64,000 nucleotides of DNA from UBA6244 sp965140775 (lineage in GTDB: Bacteria > Bacteroidota > Bacteroidia > Bacteroidales > F082), in assembly GCA_965140775.1 (NCBI GenBank), contig OZ223471.1, forward strand, positions 2,356,001 through 2,420,000. The letters are read 5' to 3'. The notes beneath the pieces are model-generated. The model did not search any database. It was not told the DNA's origin and saw only the letters and a list, made by a program, of their open reading frames with translations. Positions within the stretch are counted from its first letter, which is position 1; each line of letters opens with the position of its first letter. The position numbers were made by a program, and so were the translations under genes. This document shows, piece by piece, positions 8,384-17,014 of the stretch.

Positions 8384-9778
8384 TCACATACAATCGGTGT
8401 TTACAGATGCAATTTTGGTTTCTTCAATAAGTTTGGATTCAATTTCTTCCCTCTTCTCACCCGAAACTTCATCCATCACAGGCGCTTTCTTTTTCTTATC
8501 GATACACAAAATGATGGTCGTAGCATGGTGTACGGGGTTCAGGATTAGCCGGCTATTTTGACCATTGACAGCGCGCAGTTCAATATCGAGCACCCGGGTG
8601 TCAGAAAATTTGTACTCATACCATGAATTTCTTGTCAAATCGCAAAGGTATTCCCCGTCAATGAATAGTTGTAATGCGGTACCTTTTGCGTTAAAAACCG
8701 ACCCGTAAAAAATAATACGGGTCAATCCTTGGTTGATCCTGAGAAAATGTTCTTGTGGCACTTCGGAATAATAAAAATCGCCCGTAAAAATATTCAGCCG
8801 TAATTTGGATCCCGGCACAAAGGTGGCTCCCAAACCTATTCCTGAACCTGAGTTATGCCCCATGCTCATCAAACTCCAGTCCATGTGCGAAGGCTTATCA
8901 ATGTAATAACCAAACTCATCCTTTTCGAGAGGCAAAAACGTATCATTAAATCTTACATAAGTCCTAACACCATCCGAAAATCCCCAAATATTCCTGATTT
9001 CTTCCCCCGTAATGGCATCGGTTGCGACAGCCTCTTTGAGTTGAATGGTATCGCCGTCCCTGAGTTTTATGTCGGCGTCAACCAAAAACCGACGATTGGT
9101 ATCGGGCGTATGGTCTCTGAAATTCTTGAAATTTCTGTACAAAGCCATGTGATTTCGGTTTATGGCCAGCAATCGTTGCAATTCCATACGGTCGTACATG
9201 GGCTTTTCAAAGATGACAGACTCTGCAACTGTATCCGAATGTATACAACCATCACGATGGGCTTCATCAAAAAGCTCAAAACACCGGGCGATGGCTTTGG
9301 CAATGAGCTTGGGCTGGTGCTTGGTAACTCCCGCCATTTGGATAATACGCTCTTCGCCATGTGCCGAAAATTTCTCAATATAGACCCCGTTTTCCTTATA
9401 AAAGAAGGTTAAATCAACTACCACTCCCGCAGATTCGTTGTTCAAGTCATAGGATTCCCATATGCCAATTCTTTCAATTCTGATAACCAACGCTTTACCT
9501 TGAGGGTCTTCGATAATGTTACGTCGCAAAAAGCTTTCCACTTCTTCGGTAATGTCATTTTCGAAAAAGGCATTGCGTGGTAAATAAAGTACCGAGGATT
9601 GGATGCTGCCAACATATTTAGCGTTTCCGGTGACATTAGTTAGCTGACTTACGTAAAATCCAAAATTGGGGATGTTGATCTCGTTTATATCCTTTAGGCT
9701 AATTATTTTTTCCTGGGCATTGCCAAGTGTTGAATGAAGCATGAAGGCAAGAAACATAGCAGATATAAGGGTTCTCAT
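8384..9778 (-). CDS. Secreted protein of unknown function
   Basis: 464 aa from ATG 9778, which gives a clear signal peptide (MRTLISAMFLAFMLHSTLGNAQ). A longer reading from 9808 would pass through the TAnnTTTG promoter at 9792-9799, so it is rejected. The mature part is mixed alpha/beta without transmembrane segments, with one region rich in DGDTIQL/DAITGEEI-like loops and a lysine-rich stretch near the C-terminus. I recognise no family. It probably acts in the periplasm or outer membrane. The gene stands alone between tRNA-Arg and the TonB-dependent receptor, with its own promoter. Confidence 0.8.
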   Translation of the reverse strand: MRTLISAMFLAFMLHSTLGNAQEKIISLKDINEINIPNFGFYVSQLTNVTGNAKYVGSIQSSVLYLPRNAFFENDITEEVESFLRRNIIEDPQGKALVIRIERIGIWESYDLNNESAGVVVDLTFFYKENGVYIEKFSAHGEERIIQMAGVTKHQPKLIAKAIARCFELFDEAHRDGCIHSDTVAESVIFEKPMYDRMELQRLLAINRNHMALYRNFKNFRDHTPDTNRRFLVDADIKLRDGDTIQLKEAVATDAITGEEIRNIWGFSDGVRTYVRFNDTFLPLEKDEFGYYIDKPSHMDWSLMSMGHNSGSGIGLGATFVPGSKLRLNIFTGDFYYSEVPQEHFLRINQGLTRIIFYGSVFNAKGTALQLFIDGEYLCDLTRNSWYEYKFSDTRVLDIELRAVNGQNSRLILNPVHHATTIILCIDKKKKAPVMDEVSGEKREEIESKLIEETKIASVNTDCM

Positions 9779-9791
9779 GGTTGTTTTTAGG

Positions 9792-9799
9792 CAAAGGTA
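9792..9799 (-). promoter_or_regulatory. -7 element for the unknown secreted protein
   Basis: Minus-strand TACCTTTG fits TAnnTTTG and lies 13 bp before ATG 9778, so the leader would be very short. Confidence 0.6.
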
Positions 9800-9821
9800 C
9801 AAAAGCATATCATATTTTCAT

Positions 9822-9870
9822 CAAAAAATATCCGTTGAACCCTTTGTTTTTCAGGATTCAACGGATATTA
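9822..9870 (-). terminator. Terminator after the TonB-dependent receptor
   Basis: A perfect 13-bp inverted repeat (AATATCCGTTGAA at 9827-9839, TTCAACGGATATT at 9857-9869) is followed on the minus strand by six T. It sits 43 bp beyond the receptor stop codon. Confidence 0.88.
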
Positions 9871-9912
9871 GTTTTGTGTGCATTCAACAACTGAATTCTT
9901 GTATTTCAGCTA

Positions 9913-12324
9913 TTAAAAAGCAGCTTGCAACGACAGAATAAAATTCCTTCCCGGTGCTACCAAACCCGAACTGTAGGGCCGGTACCTGATGTCGGTGAGG
10001 TTTTCGATGCCGGCGCTTACGGAGATCATGTCGTTCAAAACATACATCGCTTTGATATTCAACGTGTACCAACCGGGCGAGTAGGGGTTTCCATCCTTGT
10101 CGGTGGCGTACATATAATCCTTGCCGCGTTCTTCCTCGGGCAGGTTCTTGTAGCTTACTTCGCCGTTGTAGGTGCCGTAAAGGTCGAGTTTGAGCCTGTC
10201 GGCAGCGTAGGTGAAGTGTGTAATGCCAAACCAGGGAGCTGCATGACGTAATGGGCTGGTGGTGCCATCCTCCAGTTCTTCTTCACCTTTCTGGTAGTTA
10301 AACTGGGTAGCCACTCCAAATCCGGCACCCAATTTTACTTCCAATCCAAACTGCAGACCATATACATAGGCCTTGGCTGCGTTTTGAATGGCTTGTACCC
10401 GACTCATTTCGCCGTCGTATTCGATGCTGTCCTGCCCATTCAGCTGGTAATCGCGCCGTACCATGGCGTTTTGCAGAAGGGTATAATATCCCGTTAAATC
10501 TACCTTGGCCACGCCATTGAAAACCCGGGTGATACCCAATTCGCCATTCCAGGCATATTCAGGTTTCAAATCAGGGTTGGGAATAACCACCGCTCCCGGT
10601 TCTGAGTCGAAAATCTTGCCCATATCGTCCACGTTGGGTGCACGAAAACCACTGGAAAGATTCATTACCACAGCCCAATCGTTGGTGGGATTGTAAACCA
10701 ACCCCAGGTTTCCTGTCAAGGCACCATCGTTCAGGTCAGTTTTGGCAAATGGCAGTGGATAGTAGGGGAGGTTGTTGGTGAAATCTGCCGACATGGTAAA
10801 CTGGTTGTACCGCAAACCACCCTGCAGCAGCACTTTTTTACTCATCTTATGTTTGATGCTAAAGTAAGCCGCATAGGATGCCCAGGTAGATTGCGGATAC
10901 CGAGAAGGTCCCGTGATAACGGTTCCTGTGCTGATATCTTCATCCAAACCTGTTGAAACCACCTGATCCACAACAGCTTCAAGGCCATAGAACAGGGTGT
11001 TTTTTTGTCCGAAAGTTTTCACAAAATCCATGTTGGCCGAATAGGCATCTACTTTTTCGGTTCGGTGATAGCGCATAGCCTTTTGGAAATCGCGATCGAC
11101 ACGGCTTTCCTCAAAAATCTGATAGGCCAGTCGCACCGACATTTCATCATAAATCTTGTTGGATTTGGTGTTGATGATGGAAACCTGATGCATGGTCCAT
11201 TTTTGAGGGCCGTAGTACCATTCGGCACTTCTGGGGAGTCCCTTCTTCGTTCTGATCAACCGGTCGTAGCGGTCGTAATTGCCTGTGGCAGAGTAGTGAA
11301 ATGCATACTGTACTTCCCAGTTTTCGTTGGGACGGTAAGCCAGCTTCTGCATCAGGTTCATTTGGTTGTATCCGGTGGGGATTTGCTCTTGCGGATCGTT
11401 GTTGTTGACCACCACATCAGTGCTGTCGATGCGTTGAACGTACCAATGACGAAGGTATTCGTCGGGGCCATGGCTTCCCATCTTCAGGTTGCCGTATTCG
11501 TTGCTCGAAAAACTGGTAACAGATGCCCACTTCTTCCAACCGATGCTCACATCAAAATGACCGGTTTTTTCGTTGTTGGCCGACGACATGCGAGCCACAG
11601 CATGACCATTGATCAAGGGTTTGTCGGTGAGGGTAAATTCGGGCAATATGGTTTGAAAACTCATCACACCGCCAATGGCATCACTACCGTAGATCAAACT
11701 CACCGGGCCAAAAATCACCTCGGTGCTTTCCATGGCATAGGGATCCAACGAAATCACGTTTTGAAGGTTTCCACTGCGGAAGATGGCCGTGTTCATGCGA
11801 ACTCCGTCAACGGTATAAAGCAACCGATTGGTGGAAAACCCTCTGATCATCGGACTTCCGCCACCTTGCTGACTTTTCTGCATGAATACCTCTCCCGATG
11901 TGCCCAGCAAATCGGCTGCTGTTTGGGGATTTTGCAACATGGTTTGCCGTGGGGTGATGGTGAGAATCTTGGCAGGTATTTCCCGCAGGTTTTGTTTCCA
12001 GCGGGTAGCCGAAACCACCACCTGATCGAGGCTGATGGCTCCCTGTTCCAACAGAATGGGGGCGTTGATTTCAGCCAATTGTTGGTAGGAGTAAGTTTGA
12101 CTTTGGTATCCTAAAATTTGAATGCGGATTTCCCCGGCACCTTTCATGGCCGCTATGTCGGCCTGTCCGTTGGCATTGGTAATGATGCTCAAAGCCGGCA
12201 ATTCGCTGCTGATGGTTACCAAGTCCAATGGGCGTTGGGTTTCGCCATCGAGAATGGTAACGATTTGTCCTTGTGAATATAAGCCCCATACAAGCAGGGC
12301 CAGAATGAATAGTGTTTTTTTCAT
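9913..12324 (-). CDS. TonB-dependent outer-membrane receptor, hemin/hemoglobin-receptor-like
   Basis: 803 aa. A signal peptide (MKKTLFILALLVWGLYSQGQ) is followed by a carboxypeptidase-regulatory-like beta domain (about 21-100), typical of Bacteroidota receptors, then DQVVVSATR, the start of the plug. The plug contains IRGFSTNRLLYTVDGVRMN and IYGSDAIGGVMSFQT, which most resemble the hemoglobin/transferrin family (HmuR/ShuA type). The rest is a 22-strand barrel ending in an aromatic-rich C-terminus (NFILSLQAAF). It imports a ligand powered by TonB-ExbBD; heme is a family-level guess, and no heme lyase or ABC uptake genes are nearby. The small membrane-protein gene lies 108 bp upstream on the same strand. 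A strong terminator follows. Confidence 0.9.
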   Translation of the reverse strand: MKKTLFILALLVWGLYSQGQIVTILDGETQRPLDLVTISSELPALSIITNANGQADIAAMKGAGEIRIQILGYQSQTYSYQQLAEINAPILLEQGAISLDQVVVSATRWKQNLREIPAKILTITPRQTMLQNPQTAADLLGTSGEVFMQKSQQGGGSPMIRGFSTNRLLYTVDGVRMNTAIFRSGNLQNVISLDPYAMESTEVIFGPVSLIYGSDAIGGVMSFQTILPEFTLTDKPLINGHAVARMSSANNEKTGHFDVSIGWKKWASVTSFSSNEYGNLKMGSHGPDEYLRHWYVQRIDSTDVVVNNNDPQEQIPTGYNQMNLMQKLAYRPNENWEVQYAFHYSATGNYDRYDRLIRTKKGLPRSAEWYYGPQKWTMHQVSIINTKSNKIYDEMSVRLAYQIFEESRVDRDFQKAMRYHRTEKVDAYSANMDFVKTFGQKNTLFYGLEAVVDQVVSTGLDEDISTGTVITGPSRYPQSTWASYAAYFSIKHKMSKKVLLQGGLRYNQFTMSADFTNNLPYYPLPFAKTDLNDGALTGNLGLVYNPTNDWAVVMNLSSGFRAPNVDDMGKIFDSEPGAVVIPNPDLKPEYAWNGELGITRVFNGVAKVDLTGYYTLLQNAMVRRDYQLNGQDSIEYDGEMSRVQAIQNAAKAYVYGLQFGLEVKLGAGFGVATQFNYQKGEEELEDGTTSPLRHAAPWFGITHFTYAADRLKLDLYGTYNGEVSYKNLPEEERGKDYMYATDKDGNPYSPGWYTLNIKAMYVLNDMISVSAGIENLTDIRYRPYSSGLVAPGRNFILSLQAAF

Positions 12325-12432
12325 AGCTCATTGTTTATCCAAAAAACATGGATAGTTGAATTGTTGGTGAATAAATAATACAAATCGACAGTTATCTGCC
12401 GATGAAAAGAGAGGAATCTAACTTCCTTTAAT

Positions 12433-12966
12433 TCAACTCAATAAGCGGGGTGGGGGAGCAGGTGGTTTGGTATAAAAGGAGGTAGGTACATGAAGATTTG
12501 CAAGGCAATATCCCAAATTTTGAATTTTGTTGATCGGCAGGATAGTCAATCGGTTTTCGAAGAAAAGTTTTTTGTTGAAGTCGAGCAAACGGGCTTTTTT
12601 ATCGCGGCGCTGCTGATCGCCATTGAGTAAGCTGTCAAGCAACATGTCCATCTGTTTGTCCAGATTGGTTTCCGCATGGTCGGCAAAGCACCAAAAAACA
12701 ATTCTTTGGTTCTGATGCGATTGATTCACCACGTCGTACAACTGACCATCCAACTCAAATTCCTTTTCGTGGTGCCACCGGAGCCGCGATTTGGCTTCAT
12801 CAGGTGTAAATTCCAGACGGATGAGCTCACTTTCATCCATACCCGCCACCAACTGCCGTTTCACCGTTTCCCGGATGTGGATTTTTTCCAACTGCAACCA
12901 GGTGTAAGTTGCTGCAAAAGGCAACGTTAACAAGAGGAATAAGCCGATGGAACCAAGACGTTTCAA
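12433..12966 (-). CDS. Small membrane-anchored protein upstream of the TonB receptor
   Basis: 177 aa from a proposed TTG start at 12966, giving MKRLGSIGLFLLLTLPFAAT, one N-terminal hydrophobic segment followed by a soluble domain. A GTG at 13014 would add 16 residues, but TAnnTTTG (12982-12989) lies inside that extension. The soluble part has alternating charged segments (WHHEKEFELDGQLYDVV) and a proline-rich end (TKPPAPPPRLLS). I recognise no family. Its position suggests co-expression with the receptor, so it may assist metal or ligand handling (inference). Start and function are both uncertain. Confidence 0.7.
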   Translation of the reverse strand: MKRLGSIGLFLLLTLPFAATYTWLQLEKIHIRETVKRQLVAGMDESELIRLEFTPDEAKSRLRWHHEKEFELDGQLYDVVNQSHQNQRIVFWCFADHAETNLDKQMDMLLDSLLNGDQQRRDKKARLLDFNKKLFFENRLTILPINKIQNLGYCLANLHVPTSFYTKPPAPPPRLLS

Positions 12967-12981
12967 AGAAATTATTTTTCG

Positions 12982-12989
12982 CAAATATA
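12982..12989 (-). promoter_or_regulatory. -7 element for the small membrane protein / receptor unit
   Basis: Minus-strand TATATTTG, a perfect TAnnTTTG, 15 bp upstream of the proposed TTG start. Confidence 0.55.
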
Positions 12990-13105
12990 GACATTCCGTC
13001 CATTGAATGGCCACGATGATGCTTTGTTATGAGACAGAGGGCGTTCGTCAACGTTGCGAAATTCCCTTTTCTATTAATATTTCTTAAAAGCATCACCATC
13101 ATTTT

Positions 13106-13133
13106 TTTGTTATTTAGAATTATTCTAATTTTG
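13106..13133 (+). promoter_or_regulatory. Promoter of the superoxide dismutase gene
   Basis: TTTG at 13106-13109, a 16-bp gap, then TAATTTTG at 13126-13133, matching the Bacteroidota -33/-7 elements. ATG is 38 bp downstream. The palindrome at 13114-13128 fills the spacer and touches the -7 element. Confidence 0.7.
13114..13128. promoter_or_regulatory. PerR/Fur-type operator overlapping the sod promoter
   Basis: TTAGAATTATTCTAA is a perfect 7-1-7 inverted repeat and matches the Bacillus PerR box TTATAATNATTATAA at all but two positions. It lies between the -33 and -7 elements of a superoxide dismutase gene, where a bound repressor would block RNA polymerase. The regulator's identity (PerR, Fur or another Fur-family protein) is inferred. 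Confidence 0.6.
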
Positions 13134-13171
13134 CATCGAATTTATAATTTAGAAACTTAAAAATCAAACAC

Positions 13172-13948
13172 ATGAAAAAAATACTGATGCTCATGGTAAT
13201 GCTTGCCACAGTTGGGGTGATGCAGGCACAAGAAACCACCAAGACAAAGATAAAGCACGAAATGGCCCCGCTGCCCTATGCTTATGATGCCCTCGAAAAA
13301 GCCATCGACAAGGAAACCATGGAAATACATTACGACAAACATTACCGTGGTTATTACAACAAATTTTTAAAGGCCATCGAAGGAACAGAGTTGGAATACA
13401 TGACCATGGAAGAAATTTTTGCCAACATAAGTAAATATCCCGATGCCGTTAGAAACAACGCCGGTGGTTACTTCAATCACGCCCTGTATTGGACCATCAT
13501 GTCGCCCGACGGAGGCGTGCCACCTGCTGAATTAAAGAACTTTAAAAACGGGAAATTTAGTCACGACGAGTATTGGGACAAAAAGACCCCTGATGAAAAA
13601 GTTAAACTTGCTGCCCAACTTGCCAAGGCCATCGATAAAAGTTTTGGCTCATTTGATGCCTTTAAAAAGGAATTTGAAAAAGCAGGTGCTACCCAATTTG
13701 GCAGCGGATGGGCTTGGTTAAGCGTTGACAAAGACGGCAATCTGTTTATTTCTTCCACCGCCAATCAAAACAATCCTTTGATGAACGATGCCGACAAACA
13801 AGGCACCCCCATCTTAGGTATGGATGTGTGGGAACATGCATATTATCTGCGTTATCAAAACAAACGTGGCTCGTATATCGACAACTTTTTCTCGGTGATC
13901 AATTGGGAAGAAGTGGCCAAACGCTATGGAAAAGCAACCAGTTGCTAA
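13172..13948 (+). CDS. Exported Fe/Mn superoxide dismutase
   Basis: 258 aa. Converts superoxide to oxygen and hydrogen peroxide. Metal ligands by family pattern are His53 (EIHYDKHY), His103 (NHALYW), Asp218 and His222 (MDVWEHAYY). GSGWAWL is at 177-183. NNAGG before the second ligand and TANQNNP (Gln199) resemble the Mn-type or cambialistic group more than classic FeSOD. Unusually, residues 1-20 (MKKILMLMVMLATVGVMQAQ) are a signal peptide, so the enzyme should act in the periplasm or as a secreted protein. It is monocistronic, with its own promoter, a PerR/Fur-like operator and a terminator. Confidence 0.95.
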   Translation: MKKILMLMVMLATVGVMQAQETTKTKIKHEMAPLPYAYDALEKAIDKETMEIHYDKHYRGYYNKFLKAIEGTELEYMTMEEIFANISKYPDAVRNNAGGYFNHALYWTIMSPDGGVPPAELKNFKNGKFSHDEYWDKKTPDEKVKLAAQLAKAIDKSFGSFDAFKKEFEKAGATQFGSGWAWLSVDKDGNLFISSTANQNNPLMNDADKQGTPILGMDVWEHAYYLRYQNKRGSYIDNFFSVINWEEVAKRYGKATSC

Positions 13949-13966
13949 CCAACAGTTTTATAGAAA

Positions 13967-13994
13967 AAGAGGGGGCTTGATGCTCCCTTTTTTT
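13967..13994 (+). terminator. Terminator after superoxide dismutase
   Basis: Stem GGGGGC / GCTCCC with a five-base loop (one G-T pair), extended by A-T pairs and followed by seven T; 18 bp after the stop codon. Confidence 0.8.
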
Positions 13995-14294
13995 GTGTTT
14001 ACACCTGACCTTCTACACGGTTTGTATTGCAGGCAGGGCTAAGCTGCACGAAGACCCCTGGCGTCGCGCCCATGTTTACTTGTACAACGTGTAAAGAAAC
14101 CCTACCTTTGCCATCCTACCCTGGTGCCCTAATAGTCCGAGACCCGCGGCATTGTCTGCAAGGTGGCATAGTTGGATGCCCAACCTATTTGTCGAAACAG
14201 GCAACAGATATCTGCCAACGGCAGACGAATCAAACTGAACAGCCTTTGTAATCGATGAAATAAAAATAATTCCCATCTTTACGCAAAAATTGCC
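13995..14294. other. Intergenic region before the hydrolase gene
   Basis: No credible gene; a 74-codon Cys-rich frame at 14027-14251 has no promoter-proximal start and no family look. A plus-strand TACCTTTG (14103-14110) could start a long leader to the hydrolase. Two small hairpins follow: GTTGG/CCAAC at 14171-14184 and TCTGCC-AAC-GGCAGA at 14211-14225. Their meaning is unknown. Confidence 0.4.
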
Positions 14295-15086
14295 ATGCCT
14301 TACTGCACCATCAATCGAGGAACACTGTATTACGAAATCCACGGAGAAGGTGAGCCGCTGCTGCTCATTGCCGGACTGGCTTCCGATGTCCAAAGCTGGA
14401 TTACCGTAAAAAAACCATTGGCTTCCCGGTACAAGCTCATCCTTTTTGATAACAGGGGAGTGGGACGCACCACCTTTACCCCAGGGACCATTTCCATTGA
14501 ACAAATGACTGAGGATGTGGTGCGTTTGCTCGAGCACCTTGAAATAAAACAAACCCATGTGCTGGGACATTCCATGGGTGGCATGGTGGCCATGAATTTG
14601 AGTCTTAAACATCCGGAGTTGGTAAAAAAATCTGTGCTCGCAGCAACTTCAGCTAAAGTAAACATGCGCAATACCATGCAGTTTCGCGATTGGGCTACCT
14701 TTTTGAAGGAGGAAATGGACATGGACCTCTGGTTCAAAAACCTTTTTTATTGGTTGTATTCGGATGCACTGTTCGAAAAAACATCCACCATTGCAGCTTA
14801 CCTTATTGGCTCTTTAAATTATCCATATCCCATTATCTATGAGTCGTTTAACCAACAGGTGGAAGCAGCCATCGGATTTGATTTTACTCAAAATCTTTCC
14901 AGGATAACTGTCCCCACACTGGTATTGCTGGCCGAAGACGACAAGATTTTTCCTGTTCGCCAATCATCGACTACCTTAGGACAAATCCCTCAGGTCAGCC
15001 TCAAAACGATCGCAGAAGCAGGACATAGTCTGCATATCGAACAGCCACAAGCAACTATAAAAGAGGTGATCGACTTTTTGCAATAG
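14295..15086 (+). CDS. Alpha/beta-fold hydrolase
   Basis: 263 aa, the usual length for single-domain alpha/beta hydrolases. The nucleophile elbow GHSMGG places Ser93; acid Asp215 or Asp216 sits in LLAEDDKIF; His244 is in EAGHSLHIEQP. The oxyanion region is LIAGLASD, and FDNRGVGRT follows strand 4, as in the haloperoxidase/esterase-like group. There is no signal peptide, so it is cytoplasmic. The substrate cannot be told from sequence; BioH-like, lactonase-like or esterase functions are all possible. It lies 104 bp upstream of typA, which has its own promoter. Confidence 0.88.
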   Translation: MPYCTINRGTLYYEIHGEGEPLLLIAGLASDVQSWITVKKPLASRYKLILFDNRGVGRTTFTPGTISIEQMTEDVVRLLEHLEIKQTHVLGHSMGGMVAMNLSLKHPELVKKSVLAATSAKVNMRNTMQFRDWATFLKEEMDMDLWFKNLFYWLYSDALFEKTSTIAAYLIGSLNYPYPIIYESFNQQVEAAIGFDFTQNLSRITVPTLVLLAEDDKIFPVRQSSTTLGQIPQVSLKTIAEAGHSLHIEQPQATIKEVIDFLQ

Positions 15087-15154
15087 CTCTTTTCTGGAAA
15101 AAACGGTTTCCACCTTAGTTTCTCTTCATTTACAATACCTAAGCAAATAAACAC

Positions 15155-15162
15155 TACTTTTG
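15155..15162 (+). promoter_or_regulatory. -7 element for typA
   Basis: TACTTTTG fits TAnnTTTG, 28 bp before the ATG; TTTA at 15129-15132 could be a weak -33 element. Confidence 0.6.
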
Positions 15163-15190
15163 CGCCGCCAATTTTAACTAGAAAAAATAC

Positions 15191-17002
15191 ATGGAATCCA
15201 TTCGTAATATTGCTATTATTGCTCACGTTGACCACGGAAAGACAACACTGGTTGACAGAATGTTACATCAGGTAAAGCTCTTTCGTGACAACGAAGTCAT
15301 GGGCGATTTAATCCTCGACAACAACGACCTCGAACGGGAGCGTGGCATCACCATTCTCTCAAAAAACGTATCCGTAAGATACAAAGGCGTTAAAATAAAC
15401 ATCATCGACACACCCGGTCACTCCGATTTTGGTGGTGAAGTGGAACGTGTGCTCAACATGGCCGACGGTGTCCTGCTGCTTGTAGATGCCTTTGAAGGTC
15501 CCATGCCCCAAACCCGCTTTGTGCTTCAAAAAGCCATCGATTTGGGACTCAAGCCTTTGGTAGTCATCAACAAAGTGGACAAACCCAATTGCCGTCCTGA
15601 AGAAGTATATGAAGCCGTTTTCGATTTGATGTTCAACCTGGGTGCCACTGAAGAACAGCTGGATTTCCCCGTGATATACGGATCTTCCAAACAGGGTTGG
15701 ATGTCAGATGATTACAGAAATGTGACCGACAATGTGAGCTATCTTCTTGATCAGGTAATCGCTCATGTTCCACCCGCCAAATTTGTGGAAGGAACGCCTC
15801 AAATGCAGATTACTTCGTTGGATTATTCCAGCTACGTGGGACGTATTGCAGTTGGAAAACTGGTGAGAGGCACCCTGGAAATGGGACAAAATGTGTCGTT
15901 GGTTAAACGCGACGGAAGCATCCAAAAATCTAAAATTAAGGAGCTATACCTGTTTGAAGGTTTGGGCAAAGAAAAATGTAAGGTTCCGGTTCGGGCCGGC
16001 GATATCGTGGCCATCATGGGTATCGAGGATTTTGAAATTGGCGACACAATTGCCGATGCCGAAAACCCCGAAGGATTGCCTGCCATCAAAATTGATGAGC
16101 CTACCATGAGCATGATCTTTACCATCAACAACTCACCATTTTTTGGGAAAGAAGGTAAATACGTCACCAGCAGACATTTACGCGACCGTTTGTACCACGA
16201 AATTGAAAAAAACCTGGCCTTGCGCGTGGAAGAGACCAGCAGTTCCGACAGCTACATGGTTTTTGGCCGCGGAATTCTACACTTGTCCATTCTGGTAGAA
16301 ACCATGCGACGTGAGGGATATGAGTTTCAGTTGGGTCAGCCCCGCGTTATCATCAAAGAAATTGACGGTGTAAAACACGAACCCATTGAGAGTTTAACAG
16401 TACTGGTTCCAGATGAGTTTACAGGTCGTGTAATCGACATTGTGACCCTTCGCAAAGGCGAATTTATTAACCAGGAAACCAAAAACGACCGCATGATGCT
16501 CGAATTTACCATGCCTTCGCGTGCCATCATCGGATTGCGCAATGCCATCCTCACGGCTACCGAAGGTGAAGCCATCATCGCACATCGTTTCAAGGAGTTT
16601 GCACCACTTAAAGGTGAAATTAAAACCCGTTTAAACGGTGCCCTCATTTCCATGGAAACAGGTGCCGCCATACCTTATGCCATCTGGAAATTAAGCGACA
16701 GAGGCCGGTTTTACCTGAATACCAACGAGGAAGTGTATGCAGGTCAGGTAATTGGCGAATCCACACGTGCCGGCGACATGGTTGTCAATGTGTGTAAAAC
16801 CAAAAAACTGACCAACGTAAGGGCCTCAGGTACCGACGATAAAGTTCTGTTGCCACCACCCATCAGGTTTTCGCTGGAAGAATACATGGAAATCATTCGC
16901 GAAGACGAATACCTTGAAATCACCCCACGTTCGTTGCGCTTACGCAAAATCTTGCTCAACGAAAACGACAGGAAACGTGCCGGCAACAAGTTTAGCCAGT
17001 AA
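15191..17002 (+). CDS. typA: Ribosome-associated translational GTPase TypA/BipA
   Basis: 603 aa, the family length. G-motifs are complete: AHVDHGKTTL (G1, near 10), RERGITI (G2), DTPGHSDFGGEV (G3), NKVDKP (G4). These are followed by the EF-Tu-like domain 2, EF-G-like domains III and V, and the TypA-specific C-terminal domain (FNTNEEVYAGQ-like YLNTNEEVYAGQ, then VNVCKTKKLTN and APPI-type LLPPPIRFSLEE). TypA binds the ribosome and supports assembly and translation under stress or cold (family knowledge). It has its own promoter, and the RluA-family gene begins 12 bp after its stop, so the two are probably co-transcribed. Confidence 0.97.
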   Translation: MESIRNIAIIAHVDHGKTTLVDRMLHQVKLFRDNEVMGDLILDNNDLERERGITILSKNVSVRYKGVKINIIDTPGHSDFGGEVERVLNMADGVLLLVDAFEGPMPQTRFVLQKAIDLGLKPLVVINKVDKPNCRPEEVYEAVFDLMFNLGATEEQLDFPVIYGSSKQGWMSDDYRNVTDNVSYLLDQVIAHVPPAKFVEGTPQMQITSLDYSSYVGRIAVGKLVRGTLEMGQNVSLVKRDGSIQKSKIKELYLFEGLGKEKCKVPVRAGDIVAIMGIEDFEIGDTIADAENPEGLPAIKIDEPTMSMIFTINNSPFFGKEGKYVTSRHLRDRLYHEIEKNLALRVEETSSSDSYMVFGRGILHLSILVETMRREGYEFQLGQPRVIIKEIDGVKHEPIESLTVLVPDEFTGRVIDIVTLRKGEFINQETKNDRMMLEFTMPSRAIIGLRNAILTATEGEAIIAHRFKEFAPLKGEIKTRLNGALISMETGAAIPYAIWKLSDRGRFYLNTNEEVYAGQVIGESTRAGDMVVNVCKTKKLTNVRASGTDDKVLLPPPIRFSLEEYMEIIREDEYLEITPRSLRLRKILLNENDRKRAGNKFSQ

Positions 17003-17014
17003 AACAAATCCGGC

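Noticed and set aside
11005..12114. Long plus-strand frame antisense to the TonB-dependent receptor
   Set aside because: A shadow of the real coding strand; similar long antisense frames lie over the aconitase-family gene (21155-22033) and clpC (40883-41683).
14027..14251. 74-codon Cys-rich frame after sod
   Set aside because: No promoter-proximal start, no recognisable domain, and two hairpins lie within it.
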